Assembly: GCF_900109045.1 (NCBI RefSeq)
Contig: NZ_FNYL01000012.1
Span: forward strand, 1 to 64,000
Source: Dyadobacter sp. SG02
Lineage (GTDB): Bacteria > Bacteroidota > Bacteroidia > Cytophagales > Spirosomataceae
DNA: 64,000 nt
Reading direction: 5' to 3'
Shown here in pieces: positions 46,190 through 54,166 of this stretch. Position numbers and translations under genes: made by a program. Within the stretch, counting starts at the first letter, position 1; each line of letters opens with the position of its first letter. Below the pieces are notes generated by a model. It made no database searches, was not told the origin of the DNA, and saw only the letters and a program-made list of their open reading frames with translations.

Positions 46190-46819
46190 ATGAGACGGAT
46201 AGTGTTCATCTTGTTGCTGCTTTTGGCAGCACCCAGCTACTCGTATGCGCAGACGCAGGAGGTTACCCAATTAATCCTGAACCTTGAAAAGCTGCGAGAG
46301 CTTCGAAAAATATTGCAAGAGCTTAAAAAGGGTTACGAAATCCTTTTCGAAGGCTACACCAAGATCCGAGACATTGCCCGCGGTAACTTCAAATTGCACG
46401 AAGCATTTTTAGACGCACTGCTTCAGGCCAGCCCGGGCGTAAAAAGCTACGGACGTATAAAGGACATCGTTGAGATGCAACTGGCGCTTCTTCGCGAGAG
46501 TAGGCAAACCATGAACTTACTGGGCTCGTCGGGACAATTCAGCACTGACGAGCTTGAATATCTGGCCAAAGTCTATGACGAGCTAATTGCAGGTAGTATC
46601 AAAAATCTGGACGCACTTACTGACATTCTTACCGCAAAAAAACTAAGAGCATCCGACGACGAGCGCCTCTCTATGATTGATGCGCTCTACGAAGAAATGT
46701 CAAGCAAATTGGTTTTCCTCAGACATTTCAACAGCAACAACAGCCTTCTTGCCGCTCAGCGAAAGGATGAAGCAGCTTCCAACGAGACGGCGAAAGGCAT
46801 TTACGGCATCACTCCCTGA
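46190..46819 (+). CDS. Periplasmic helical conjugation protein, paralogue of the preceding gene
   Basis: 209 aa, signal peptide (IVFILLLLLAAPSYSYAQ). It shares the GY-x-I/GNFKLH core with the previous protein and ends in helices (DERLSMIDALYEEMSSKL). Only 8 bp separate it from the previous gene. It is the last of three similar exported helical proteins before TraJ. Confidence 0.6.
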   Translation: MRRIVFILLLLLAAPSYSYAQTQEVTQLILNLEKLRELRKILQELKKGYEILFEGYTKIRDIARGNFKLHEAFLDALLQASPGVKSYGRIKDIVEMQLALLRESRQTMNLLGSSGQFSTDELEYLAKVYDELIAGSIKNLDALTDILTAKKLRASDDERLSMIDALYEEMSSKLVFLRHFNSNNSLLAAQRKDEAASNETAKGIYGITP

Positions 46820-46824
46820 AGGTC

Positions 46825-47931
46825 ATGATGATTAAAGTATTGAAACCATTCGCCATGTCGTTGCTTACGATTTTATTGTCTGTCAGCACCGGATATGGTC
46901 AAGGATACGAGGCTCAAATTCGGGGGCTGAACGGGGTACTTGACGAGCTATATTCCGAAATGCTCCCGCTTTGCGAAAAACTTATCAGCGTTGGCCGCGG
47001 AATTGCAGCATTCGCCGCCATTTTCTACATCGGGCACCGTATCTGGCGTCACTTGGCGAATGCAGAGCCGGTCGATTTCTACCCTTTGTTACGCCCTTTT
47101 GTACTGGGTTTCGCAATCCTGATTTTCCCGTCAGTGATTAGTTTGATCAACGGGGTGCTCTCCCCTGCTGTTCGTGGGACATCAGGTATGGTAAAAGATT
47201 CGGATGCTGCAATCACCCTGCTGTTGAAAAAGAAGGAGGATGCCATTAAAAGTTCGCAATTCTGGGAAATGTATGTGGGTGATGACAGCAAGGGCAACCG
47301 CGAAAAGTGGCTGAAATACATGTATGGCGACAGCTATTCAGAGGGGTTCACGGACGGGATAGCCAACGACATTAAATTTTACATGGCAAAGCAGTCCTAT
47401 AACTTCCGTAACTCGATCAAGGCTGCACTTAGTGAGGTGTTACGGGTTGTCTTTGAAGCTGCAGCGCTGTGTATCAATACTATTCGTACTTTTCATTTGA
47501 TCGTGCTGGCCGTGATCGGGCCACTGGCTTTTGGAATTTCTGTTTTTGATGGATTTCAGCACACGTTGACAGCATGGGTTGCCCGGTATATCAACATCTA
47601 TTTATGGCTGCCGGTTGCAAATATCTTCGGCGCTATTATTGGCAAGATCCAGGAAAAAATGATTGCCATGGATATCCGGCAAATTGAAGGCTCGGGAGAT
47701 ACGTTTTTCAACGCTCACGACATGGCTTACCTGATTTTTCTGATTATCGGCATCGTTGGATACTTCGCTGTCCCCTCTGTCGCCGGCTACATTATTCATG
47801 CTGGCGGGCCGAACGGGCTACTTCATAAGACAACCAGCATCTTCGGCAGCACCGTCAGCTCAGCTGGTCGTATCGCGACACCGTCTTACCCGGTCTTTGG
47901 CGGCCGGGCCTCCAATAGCTCAAAATCATAA
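46825..47931 (+). CDS. traJ: Conjugative transfer protein TraJ
   Basis: 368 aa. Signal peptide, then several membrane helices (IAAFAAIFYIGHRIWRHL, LLRPFVLGFAILIFPSVISL, LIVLAVIGPLAFGISVFDGF, AYLIFLIIGIVGYFAVPSV). The sequence TLTAWVARYINIYLWLPVAN is typical of TraJ, the VirB6-like polytopic channel protein of Bacteroidetes elements. Confidence 0.85.
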   Translation: MMIKVLKPFAMSLLTILLSVSTGYGQGYEAQIRGLNGVLDELYSEMLPLCEKLISVGRGIAAFAAIFYIGHRIWRHLANAEPVDFYPLLRPFVLGFAILIFPSVISLINGVLSPAVRGTSGMVKDSDAAITLLLKKKEDAIKSSQFWEMYVGDDSKGNREKWLKYMYGDSYSEGFTDGIANDIKFYMAKQSYNFRNSIKAALSEVLRVVFEAAALCINTIRTFHLIVLAVIGPLAFGISVFDGFQHTLTAWVARYINIYLWLPVANIFGAIIGKIQEKMIAMDIRQIEGSGDTFFNAHDMAYLIFLIIGIVGYFAVPSVAGYIIHAGGPNGLLHKTTSIFGSTVSSAGRIATPSYPVFGGRASNSSKS

Positions 47932-47936
47932 TCACC

Positions 47937-48554
47937 ATGTTCACAAAAACGAAAGACATAGATCGAGCATTCAGACATATCAGAGCATTTTCGATAGTCA
48001 TTATTATTTCGAGCGCCTTTGTCGCCGCGACCGCGATCTACCTCGGACTTAGTGCGGCCAGTGACTCTCGCCAGAAAATCTACATTCTGGCAAGCGGCAA
48101 GGTTTTGGAAGCTTACGCGTCTGAACGCAAAGACAATATCTCCGTCGAAGCAAAAGACCATGTCGCTACCTTTCACAGACTATTTTTCACATTGGCACCT
48201 GATGATAAAGTCATAACCGCCAACATTTCAAAGGCACTTTACCTGGCTGATGCCACTGCTAAAAAACAGTATGAGGATCTACGGGAATCAGGCTTTTTCA
48301 CCGGCGTCATTTCAGGTAACGTTTCCCAAGATATCCAGATCGATAGTATCCACATTGAGCTGGGGGCTCACCCCTACTTCTTCCAATGCAAGGCCGTCCA
48401 GCGTATTGTCCGGCCAACCTCGGTAGTCTCGCGAAGTTTGGTTACAGAGGGATACCTGCGTTCGGTGTCGCGAAGCGATAACAATCCCCATGGATTCTTG
48501 ATCGAGCGGTGGCAGACGACTGAAAACAAAGACATTCAAATTCAAAGCAGATAA
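47937..48554 (+). CDS. traK: Conjugative transfer protein TraK
   Basis: 205 aa. Near-N-terminal membrane helix (SIVIIISSAFVAATAIYLGL) and a VirB8-like periplasmic domain: KIYILASGKVLEAYASERKD, VEAKDHVATFHRLFFTLAPD and RPTSVVSRSLVTEGYLRSVS. It is a scaffold of the mating channel and sits between TraJ and the TraL-position gene as in CTnDOT. Confidence 0.87.
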   Translation: MFTKTKDIDRAFRHIRAFSIVIIISSAFVAATAIYLGLSAASDSRQKIYILASGKVLEAYASERKDNISVEAKDHVATFHRLFFTLAPDDKVITANISKALYLADATAKKQYEDLRESGFFTGVISGNVSQDIQIDSIHIELGAHPYFFQCKAVQRIVRPTSVVSRSLVTEGYLRSVSRSDNNPHGFLIERWQTTENKDIQIQSR

Positions 48555-48560
48555 GCATTT

Positions 48561-48974
48561 ATGTTCTATCAATTCAAACCAGAAAGGGATGCATCAAGGA
48601 GCAGGGCACGACAAGGTCGAGGTATGCCAAGCTCCCCGGTTTTCCTTAAAAAGGCTACAGAGGAAATTCGAGCATTCGCTCAGCGCCATCCAGGCATAGC
48701 TAAATTGATTTCAGTGCTCACACTTGCTGTGATCGGTGCTGTTCTAGCGGGCATGTTGTTCTATCAGGGCATTTTCAATGCGCAGCCAACGGTTTTTCGG
48801 ATCGACCTGAATAACACCATCTTGCGAGACAGGATCACAAGTTCTCAGGGCGTCGCACGGCAGCACGCTTTGGATCTCTACCTGGACAGCCTCGACAATG
48901 CAATTTCCGCAGACAGTATTAGAAATTTAGAACCAAAAAAATCCAACGATGATGCAGACGCTCAATTACACTGA
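48561..48974 (+). CDS. Small membrane protein in the TraL position
   Basis: 137 aa. A basic N-terminus (FKPERDASRSRARQGRG) and one membrane helix (ISVLTLAVIGAVLAGMLFYQ), with a periplasmic tail containing ITSSQGVARQHALDLYLDSL. Position between TraK and TraM suggests a TraL counterpart, but sequence identity to TraL cannot be shown by eye. Its 3' end overlaps traM by 26 bp. Confidence 0.55.
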   Translation: MFYQFKPERDASRSRARQGRGMPSSPVFLKKATEEIRAFAQRHPGIAKLISVLTLAVIGAVLAGMLFYQGIFNAQPTVFRIDLNNTILRDRITSSQGVARQHALDLYLDSLDNAISADSIRNLEPKKSNDDADAQLH

Positions 48975-50286
48975 CGAGTATCTAAGGCGAAGAAAATTCT
49001 ACCTTTTCCTTCCCGTTCTCGCACTTCCGTTCCTGACTTTTATCTACTGGGTGTTAATCGTACAAAATCTTAAATCGGAGCAAGTTACCATAGGCAGCTC
49101 GGGTTTACAGCTGAGCCTCCCGGGTGCCTCGCTTAAAGACGAACGCACGATGGATAAATGGCAATATTACCGGAAAGCGGACCAGGATTCGGCCCTCAGA
49201 ATGCAGCAGATCAAACGCGACCCATACCGTAACGCCGACTATCTGACAGCTCCCTCAGACACGCTATTCTCGCAGCTAAGAGGCTTAGACGGCCCAAGCA
49301 AGCAAAAGAAGGGACGGTTCTCTACTTCCCATAGTCCACCAGGCCAATCGAATCACGAGGTGCAAGTGCAAGAAAAACTACGAAACCTGGAAAAAGCATT
49401 AACAGCCACACATCCAGCTAAAAATGATGGAGCCGGCAGAAGTTTTGCTCCTGTCGAAAACCCAGTCGCGCAAGATGAGATCACCAAACTAGAAGCGCTG
49501 TTAAAGTCAAGCGAATCATCAACCCATGTAGATGAGGTTGATCCTGAGCTTGCACAACTCAATGGCATGCTTGACAAGATTCTTGCAATTCAAAACCCAA
49601 ATCAGAATGCCCAGCTGCCTGCCTCAGAGCAAGCAAATCCACCCGGCCCGGTACTCGCTGTCACCACATCGGGTAAAGGTAACCTGATCTCTTTGCTCTC
49701 GGAAGTACCGCCCCAGGATTCCATCGGCCCGACACCTGTCGTTTCTGATATTGGCTTTTTTGGACTGGAAGATGAAGATCAGAAACCTGAGAAGGATGGC
49801 ATCATAGCTGTTATCGAAAAAACACAACAGCTTGTTTCCGGAGCGACGGTGCAGCTCAGATTAACGCGCCAGGTCCATGTCGATGGACATGCCATACCGC
49901 AGAACAGTTTTATTTATGGAGTTGCATCCTTATCGGGCGAACGTCTCAAAATCAAGATCAGTACGGTCAACTGGTCAGAGAAAATATTGCCAGTGAACCT
50001 GGGTGTGTACGATTTGGACGGCATTGAGGGCATTTACATCCCGGGCACAATTTCACGGTCTGTCACAAAACAGGCCATAGGCAGCCAGATTCAAGGAGCC
50101 GATTTCGACGTGGGCGGAGTCTCGCTCGGAGCACAAGCGGCCAACGCAGGCATGCAGATCAGCAGAACCTTGCTAGGCCGAAAAACCCGACTTACCCAAG
50201 TCACGCTCCAGGAGGGATACAAAGTTATCCTGCGGGACGACAGCAATTCACCCACTCAAAATCAATCCGGCCATGACAATCAATAG
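48949..50286 (+). CDS. traM: Conjugative transfer protein TraM
   Basis: 445 aa. N-terminal membrane helix (FYLFLPVLALPFLTFIYWVL), a long Pro/Ser/Asn-rich linker (~95-240), and a C-terminal VirB10-like barrel domain: IPQNSFIYGVASLSGERLKI, YDLDGIEGIYIPGTISRSVT and LGRKTRLTQVTLQEGYKVIL. It spans the envelope and gates the channel. Its stop overlaps the traN start by 14 bp. Confidence 0.88.
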   Translation: MMQTLNYTDEYLRRRKFYLFLPVLALPFLTFIYWVLIVQNLKSEQVTIGSSGLQLSLPGASLKDERTMDKWQYYRKADQDSALRMQQIKRDPYRNADYLTAPSDTLFSQLRGLDGPSKQKKGRFSTSHSPPGQSNHEVQVQEKLRNLEKALTATHPAKNDGAGRSFAPVENPVAQDEITKLEALLKSSESSTHVDEVDPELAQLNGMLDKILAIQNPNQNAQLPASEQANPPGPVLAVTTSGKGNLISLLSEVPPQDSIGPTPVVSDIGFFGLEDEDQKPEKDGIIAVIEKTQQLVSGATVQLRLTRQVHVDGHAIPQNSFIYGVASLSGERLKIKISTVNWSEKILPVNLGVYDLDGIEGIYIPGTISRSVTKQAIGSQIQGADFDVGGVSLGAQAANAGMQISRTLLGRKTRLTQVTLQEGYKVILRDDSNSPTQNQSGHDNQ

Positions 50287-51103
50287 GAAGTACCATCGAC
50301 CATTATATTCACTTATAATTGCGCTGCTATTGACTCAAATAGCAACTGCCCAGCCAATTCAAATTTTCGCCATTGACTCGCACCCTGTTGAAATAAGTGC
50401 TGAACGTACCGTTTCTCTCAGTTTTCCGTTCGCAATCACGTCGGTGGATAGAGGGAGTTCACAAATTCTTGCTCAGAAAGCCAAGGGCACGCAAAATGTG
50501 CTGTTATTGAAGGCTGCCCAAAAGGATATCAAGCCGACAAGTTTGATCGTAATTACTTCCGATGGAGCGATCCACAACTTCGAGGTCAGTTATCTGGACC
50601 AACCAAGGTCGTTAAATGTGTCGTCAAATACAGGGTCTGCCCACAGCATTCACAGCGAGGAGGGCATAGACGAAAGTCTAATTAGCGAGGCTGTTGAACA
50701 TGCTAGGCAGCATCCGTCAAACCTTCAAAAACGGTCAAGCAACGGACAGGTTTCCGCAAGCCTGGAAGGAAATTTCATCAAGGAGCAAGCAATGCTTTTC
50801 AGACTCCTACTCACAAATGAGTCCGCAATCGACTACGATGTCGAAAGCATCAGGATGTTTGTCGTGGACCGAAAACAGGTAAAGCGGACTGCGTCACAAC
50901 TGGATGAGGTTTTGCCTTTGAAAATTTCCGAGCACTTAGATCAAATCAAGGCGTCAGGGCAGAAATCGTTGGTGATCGCGCTGCCTAAAATGACACTACC
51001 AAAAGGCAAACGATTCTGCATAGAGATAACTGAAAAACGCGGTGCCAGGCGGCTACGAATCAGCTTAAACGCCAAACAGCTCAGGCGCGTGTCACTACTT
51101 TAA
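50273..51103 (+). CDS. traN: Conjugative transfer protein TraN
   Basis: 276 aa. Signal peptide (SLIIALLLTQIATAQP), then a VirB9-like beta-rich region (SLSFPFAITSVDRGSSQILA, NVLLLKAAQKDIKPTSLIVI) and a C-terminal domain ending MTLPKGKRFCIEITEKRGAR. It pairs with TraM in the outer-membrane core complex. It is the last clear channel gene of the operon; TraO, TraP and TraQ are not seen after it. Confidence 0.85.
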   Translation: MTINRKYHRPLYSLIIALLLTQIATAQPIQIFAIDSHPVEISAERTVSLSFPFAITSVDRGSSQILAQKAKGTQNVLLLKAAQKDIKPTSLIVITSDGAIHNFEVSYLDQPRSLNVSSNTGSAHSIHSEEGIDESLISEAVEHARQHPSNLQKRSSNGQVSASLEGNFIKEQAMLFRLLLTNESAIDYDVESIRMFVVDRKQVKRTASQLDEVLPLKISEHLDQIKASGQKSLVIALPKMTLPKGKRFCIEITEKRGARRLRISLNAKQLRRVSLL

Positions 51104-51132
51104 TTCCAGCCAATCCAAAAACTAAAACGGTC

Positions 51133-51897
51133 ATGAACGAGAAAAATCACGATTACCTGAAAGATCAATTGAAGTACACGGGCTTCGGAGAGGATGCTCA
51201 GTCCCAATTGCGGGACAACCTAATGAAAGCCCAAAACGAGTTCACCATCAAACAGTCAACTGCATATGGCAAGGATGAACTTTCCGTCTCGCTAAATTTT
51301 AAAAAATCAACGAATTCGGACTTGTACTTCTTCAACAACTACCGTGCTGAACTGCACAAGCCTGATGCAGAAGCGAGGATCAGCCAGACATTCTATATTA
51401 ACAATGAGGGCAGAAACATCACTCAGAAAGAAGCTTACAATTTGCTGGACGGCCGGTCAGTAAACAAGGATTTGGTAAATAAGCACGGACAGATCCATAA
51501 TGCGTGGATCAAGCTCGATTTCAAGGAGACGACGGCCGCTGGCAACTTCAAAATCCGCCAGTTCAGCCCTCAGTATGGCTTTGAGCTTGAAAAATCTCTG
51601 GAAAAGCTGCCAGTCAAGGAACTAGTCGATTCCAAGGAACGAGTAAAGCTGCTCGAATCGCTGGAACGCGGGAACAGGCAGTCTGTCACTTTCAAGGCTG
51701 AGGACGGCGATCAGAAGCGCTTTATTGAAGCTAATCCTCAATTCAAATCTATATCGGTCTACGACGACAAGCAACAGCGGATCCGTTCCTCGGAGGAAAA
51801 GAGTAATTCAAAACGACAACACGAGGGGACCAAAAACCAGTTATCCGAAAAGGAAGGCGAGAAAGATCAGAGCCAAAAACACCGCCAGAAAGCATAA
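51133..51897 (+). CDS. DUF3945-like mobile-element protein
   Basis: 254 aa. Domain phrases: YFFNNYRAELHKPDAEARIS, ITQKEAYNLLDGRSVNKDLV, NAWIKLDFKETTAAGNFKIR, FELEKSLEKLPVKEL and a highly polar, charged tail (SEKEGEKDQSQKHRQKA). Such domains recur in Bacteroidetes mobile elements, sometimes fused to topoisomerases. Function is unknown. It is 29 bp after traN and probably in the same transcript. Confidence 0.65.
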   Translation: MNEKNHDYLKDQLKYTGFGEDAQSQLRDNLMKAQNEFTIKQSTAYGKDELSVSLNFKKSTNSDLYFFNNYRAELHKPDAEARISQTFYINNEGRNITQKEAYNLLDGRSVNKDLVNKHGQIHNAWIKLDFKETTAAGNFKIRQFSPQYGFELEKSLEKLPVKELVDSKERVKLLESLERGNRQSVTFKAEDGDQKRFIEANPQFKSISVYDDKQQRIRSSEEKSNSKRQHEGTKNQLSEKEGEKDQSQKHRQKA

Positions 51898-51905
51898 AAT
51901 ACCTC

Positions 51906-52196
51906 ATGCAGCTATCTAAACAAATAGAGTCCTTCCTTGATAAAGCACATTCAGATCCCAGAATAGGCACGACTCATATTGCGTTGTACCTATCAATCTT
52001 AAATATGTGGTACCAGAGCTCTGGAAGATTATATGTATACAATCGGCAGGTGATGCGGGTAGCGAAAATATCAAGCAGTTCGACCTACTCAAAATTACTC
52101 AGGGATCTGACCGAGGGCGGGTACGTGGCTTTCGAACCTTCTTATTATAAAAGGACTCCAAGCAACTTGAAGATTATCGATTTTGCAAGCTACTGA
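51906..52196 (+). CDS. Small winged-helix-like mobile-element protein
   Basis: 96 aa: IESFLDKAHSDPRIGTTHIA, NRQVMRVAKISSSSTYSKLL and RDLTEGGYVAFEPSYYK. This follows the pattern of short winged-helix proteins of Bacteroidetes ICEs, with a recognition-helix-like segment (SSSSTYSKLLRDL). It could regulate transfer. It ends the plus-strand block at 52 kb. Confidence 0.6.
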   Translation: MQLSKQIESFLDKAHSDPRIGTTHIALYLSILNMWYQSSGRLYVYNRQVMRVAKISSSSTYSKLLRDLTEGGYVAFEPSYYKRTPSNLKIIDFASY

Positions 52197-52321
52197 CTAG
52201 TTGTACTTGTCAACTTAAATAGGAGCCAAGTACGATTAGCTGGTAGCAGGAATAGACCCGATCTAGCTGATCTATTATTTCGGCAGTTAACGATATGGTC
52301 TGCTGTTGCTGATTTTCTTGC

Positions 52322-54166
52322 CTATTTCTCGGATATCTCCACCAGGCCAGACGCTTCAAGTAAATCAACAATTTTCTTTATAGATGCTGACTTTTGCTTT
52401 CGGCTTGTCCCGTACTTATCAGGCCGCGAATGGGAAAAAGTAAATACAACCCTATTTTTTGCCCGAGAGAGCGCGACAAAAAATGTACAGTTATCTTCAT
52501 CAGCTTGTTTTTGATAGTTCCAAAAGGCATCATCCTCCAGGCCAATGAATATCACGGTGTGATATTCCAGGCCCTTACTTTTATGGACGGTCATCACCGG
52601 AATCGTGTCGTGGCCAACGAGCCTGTCCAATGCCTTGATAATACCCTGCCCGGGCACTATTGAAGCCGTCAGTTCTTTGATAAATTCTGAAATTGTCAGG
52701 TAAAGGAATGCGTCGTTGGTATACACCGGATGGGCCGTTTTGATCCGGTCCCGGCCTGCGAACGCAATGAGCTCATCAACGATCGCGCCAAGGTCCGACC
52801 TCTTCAATTTCTGGTGGGATTCGCGGGTCTTTCTGGTGAACTTCTCAAAACTTGTTTCCAGCGAAAGCAGGTGTTGATCAGAGAGCTCTGTACGAACATT
52901 GGCAAGAAATGCCAGACAAATCTTTTTGGACTCAAACCGTTGTTTGTCGAAAATTACATAGAACCCATGGATGAGGTATTGAACCAAATCCTGAGCAATC
53001 AGATCCTGTAATTGGCTTTCGTCGCGCGCGTCCAGGCCATTTTCCTTAAAAAAGGTGATTAGTTTACCCACATATCTGTCGAGCCTGCCTTTTACTAAGA
53101 TGCATATCTGTCTTTCCCGCAGGTCATCATTTTTCATCCACGCCTTCACCTGCCGTAACAAGGATTCCATCTCCGCTTTTTCGGATTGGTAACTCCAAAG
53201 AAAACACTCGCCATCCGTGGCGGGCTTACTCTTATCCGGTTTAGCAAAATCGGATTTATCTAGCAAATGTTCTGTCAAATAATTGAGTAGTGCGACCAGT
53301 CGTGGCGCGCAACGGAAATTCATCACCAACGACTTCTTTTCTGCGCTGAGCTCATCGAGAAAATCTTCAAAAACAGTCTCTTTGGCACCTGCCCATAACA
53401 TGATCCGTTGTTTATCGTCCCCAACTGCGGTAACCTGAGCATCGCTTCCTAAAAAGCAACTTTTAAAGAATTCGTATTGAATCGAAGTTGCGTCCTGAAA
53501 CTCGTCCAGGAAAACCTGGCTGTAAGTTTGTCGCAAAAACGATCTGACCGGCTCATTATGGGTAATAATATACTCGGCGAGCCGCATGATCATTTTAAAG
53601 GTAAGCCTGGATGGCCCCGCATCCAGCATTTGCCTCCAAGCCGCCTTACGGGCCTTGTCGTCTTGGGTGTTACCTCGCAAAGGGAAGGCAGAAACAGTAT
53701 GAAAAGCGATTATCTGGTTGTCGGTAAATCTGCCTCGGTAATCGCTGTCAACGGCTTGGTAATAGGGTAATACCGAGCTATCGGCAAGCAAAACTTCATA
53801 GTCCTTTGATACCCTGATTTGCTCGGGAAGAAGGTTACGAAAACGGTCAAGCAATAGCTTGGCAAAAGTATCGAAGGTCATTGAATCGAACCGCAACGCC
53901 AGCTCGGGCTCGCACCTAAGGAGCACGCGCTCTTTGAGATTAAAGGCTGCGTCCTTTTTGAAGCTGATGGCCAGGACGCGACGCGGGTAGCGGCACTGGT
54001 TGGTTTCCAGTAAAAACGCTGCCTTTTGGGCAAGCAATTCAGTCTTACCAGCGCCAGGGCCAGCTACAACCAGAAAATTTCCTGGTTGTACGACAACCTC
54101 CATCGCCGCTTTTTCAAGCGCGAGACCATCTGCGGGCAACCAATTCTGTGCTTTAACCTTCCTCAT
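52322..54166 (-). CDS. UvrD/PcrA-like helicase, Gabija GajB-like
   Basis: 614 aa superfamily 1 helicase. Walker A ~35-42 (VAGPGAGKTELLAQKA), motif II VFLDEFQDATS, motif III GDDKQRIMLWAG, motif V TVHKSKGLEYHTVIFIGL and motif VI FFVALSRAKNRVVF. It overlaps the 3' end of the OLD-family gene by 14 bp, so the two are translationally coupled. Known class 2 OLD/Gabija systems pair exactly these two proteins. It is longer than the best-known GajB (~500 aa), so this may be a subtype. Confidence 0.82.
   Translation of the reverse strand: MRKVKAQNWLPADGLALEKAAMEVVVQPGNFLVVAGPGAGKTELLAQKAAFLLETNQCRYPRRVLAISFKKDAAFNLKERVLLRCEPELALRFDSMTFDTFAKLLLDRFRNLLPEQIRVSKDYEVLLADSSVLPYYQAVDSDYRGRFTDNQIIAFHTVSAFPLRGNTQDDKARKAAWRQMLDAGPSRLTFKMIMRLAEYIITHNEPVRSFLRQTYSQVFLDEFQDATSIQYEFFKSCFLGSDAQVTAVGDDKQRIMLWAGAKETVFEDFLDELSAEKKSLVMNFRCAPRLVALLNYLTEHLLDKSDFAKPDKSKPATDGECFLWSYQSEKAEMESLLRQVKAWMKNDDLRERQICILVKGRLDRYVGKLITFFKENGLDARDESQLQDLIAQDLVQYLIHGFYVIFDKQRFESKKICLAFLANVRTELSDQHLLSLETSFEKFTRKTRESHQKLKRSDLGAIVDELIAFAGRDRIKTAHPVYTNDAFLYLTISEFIKELTASIVPGQGIIKALDRLVGHDTIPVMTVHKSKGLEYHTVIFIGLEDDAFWNYQKQADEDNCTFFVALSRAKNRVVFTFSHSRPDKYGTSRKQKSASIKKIVDLLEASGLVEISEK

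Noticed and set aside
45534..46819. Tellurite resistance (TerB) function
   Set aside because: The genes sit inside the tra operon, have signal peptides, and no other ter genes are present.
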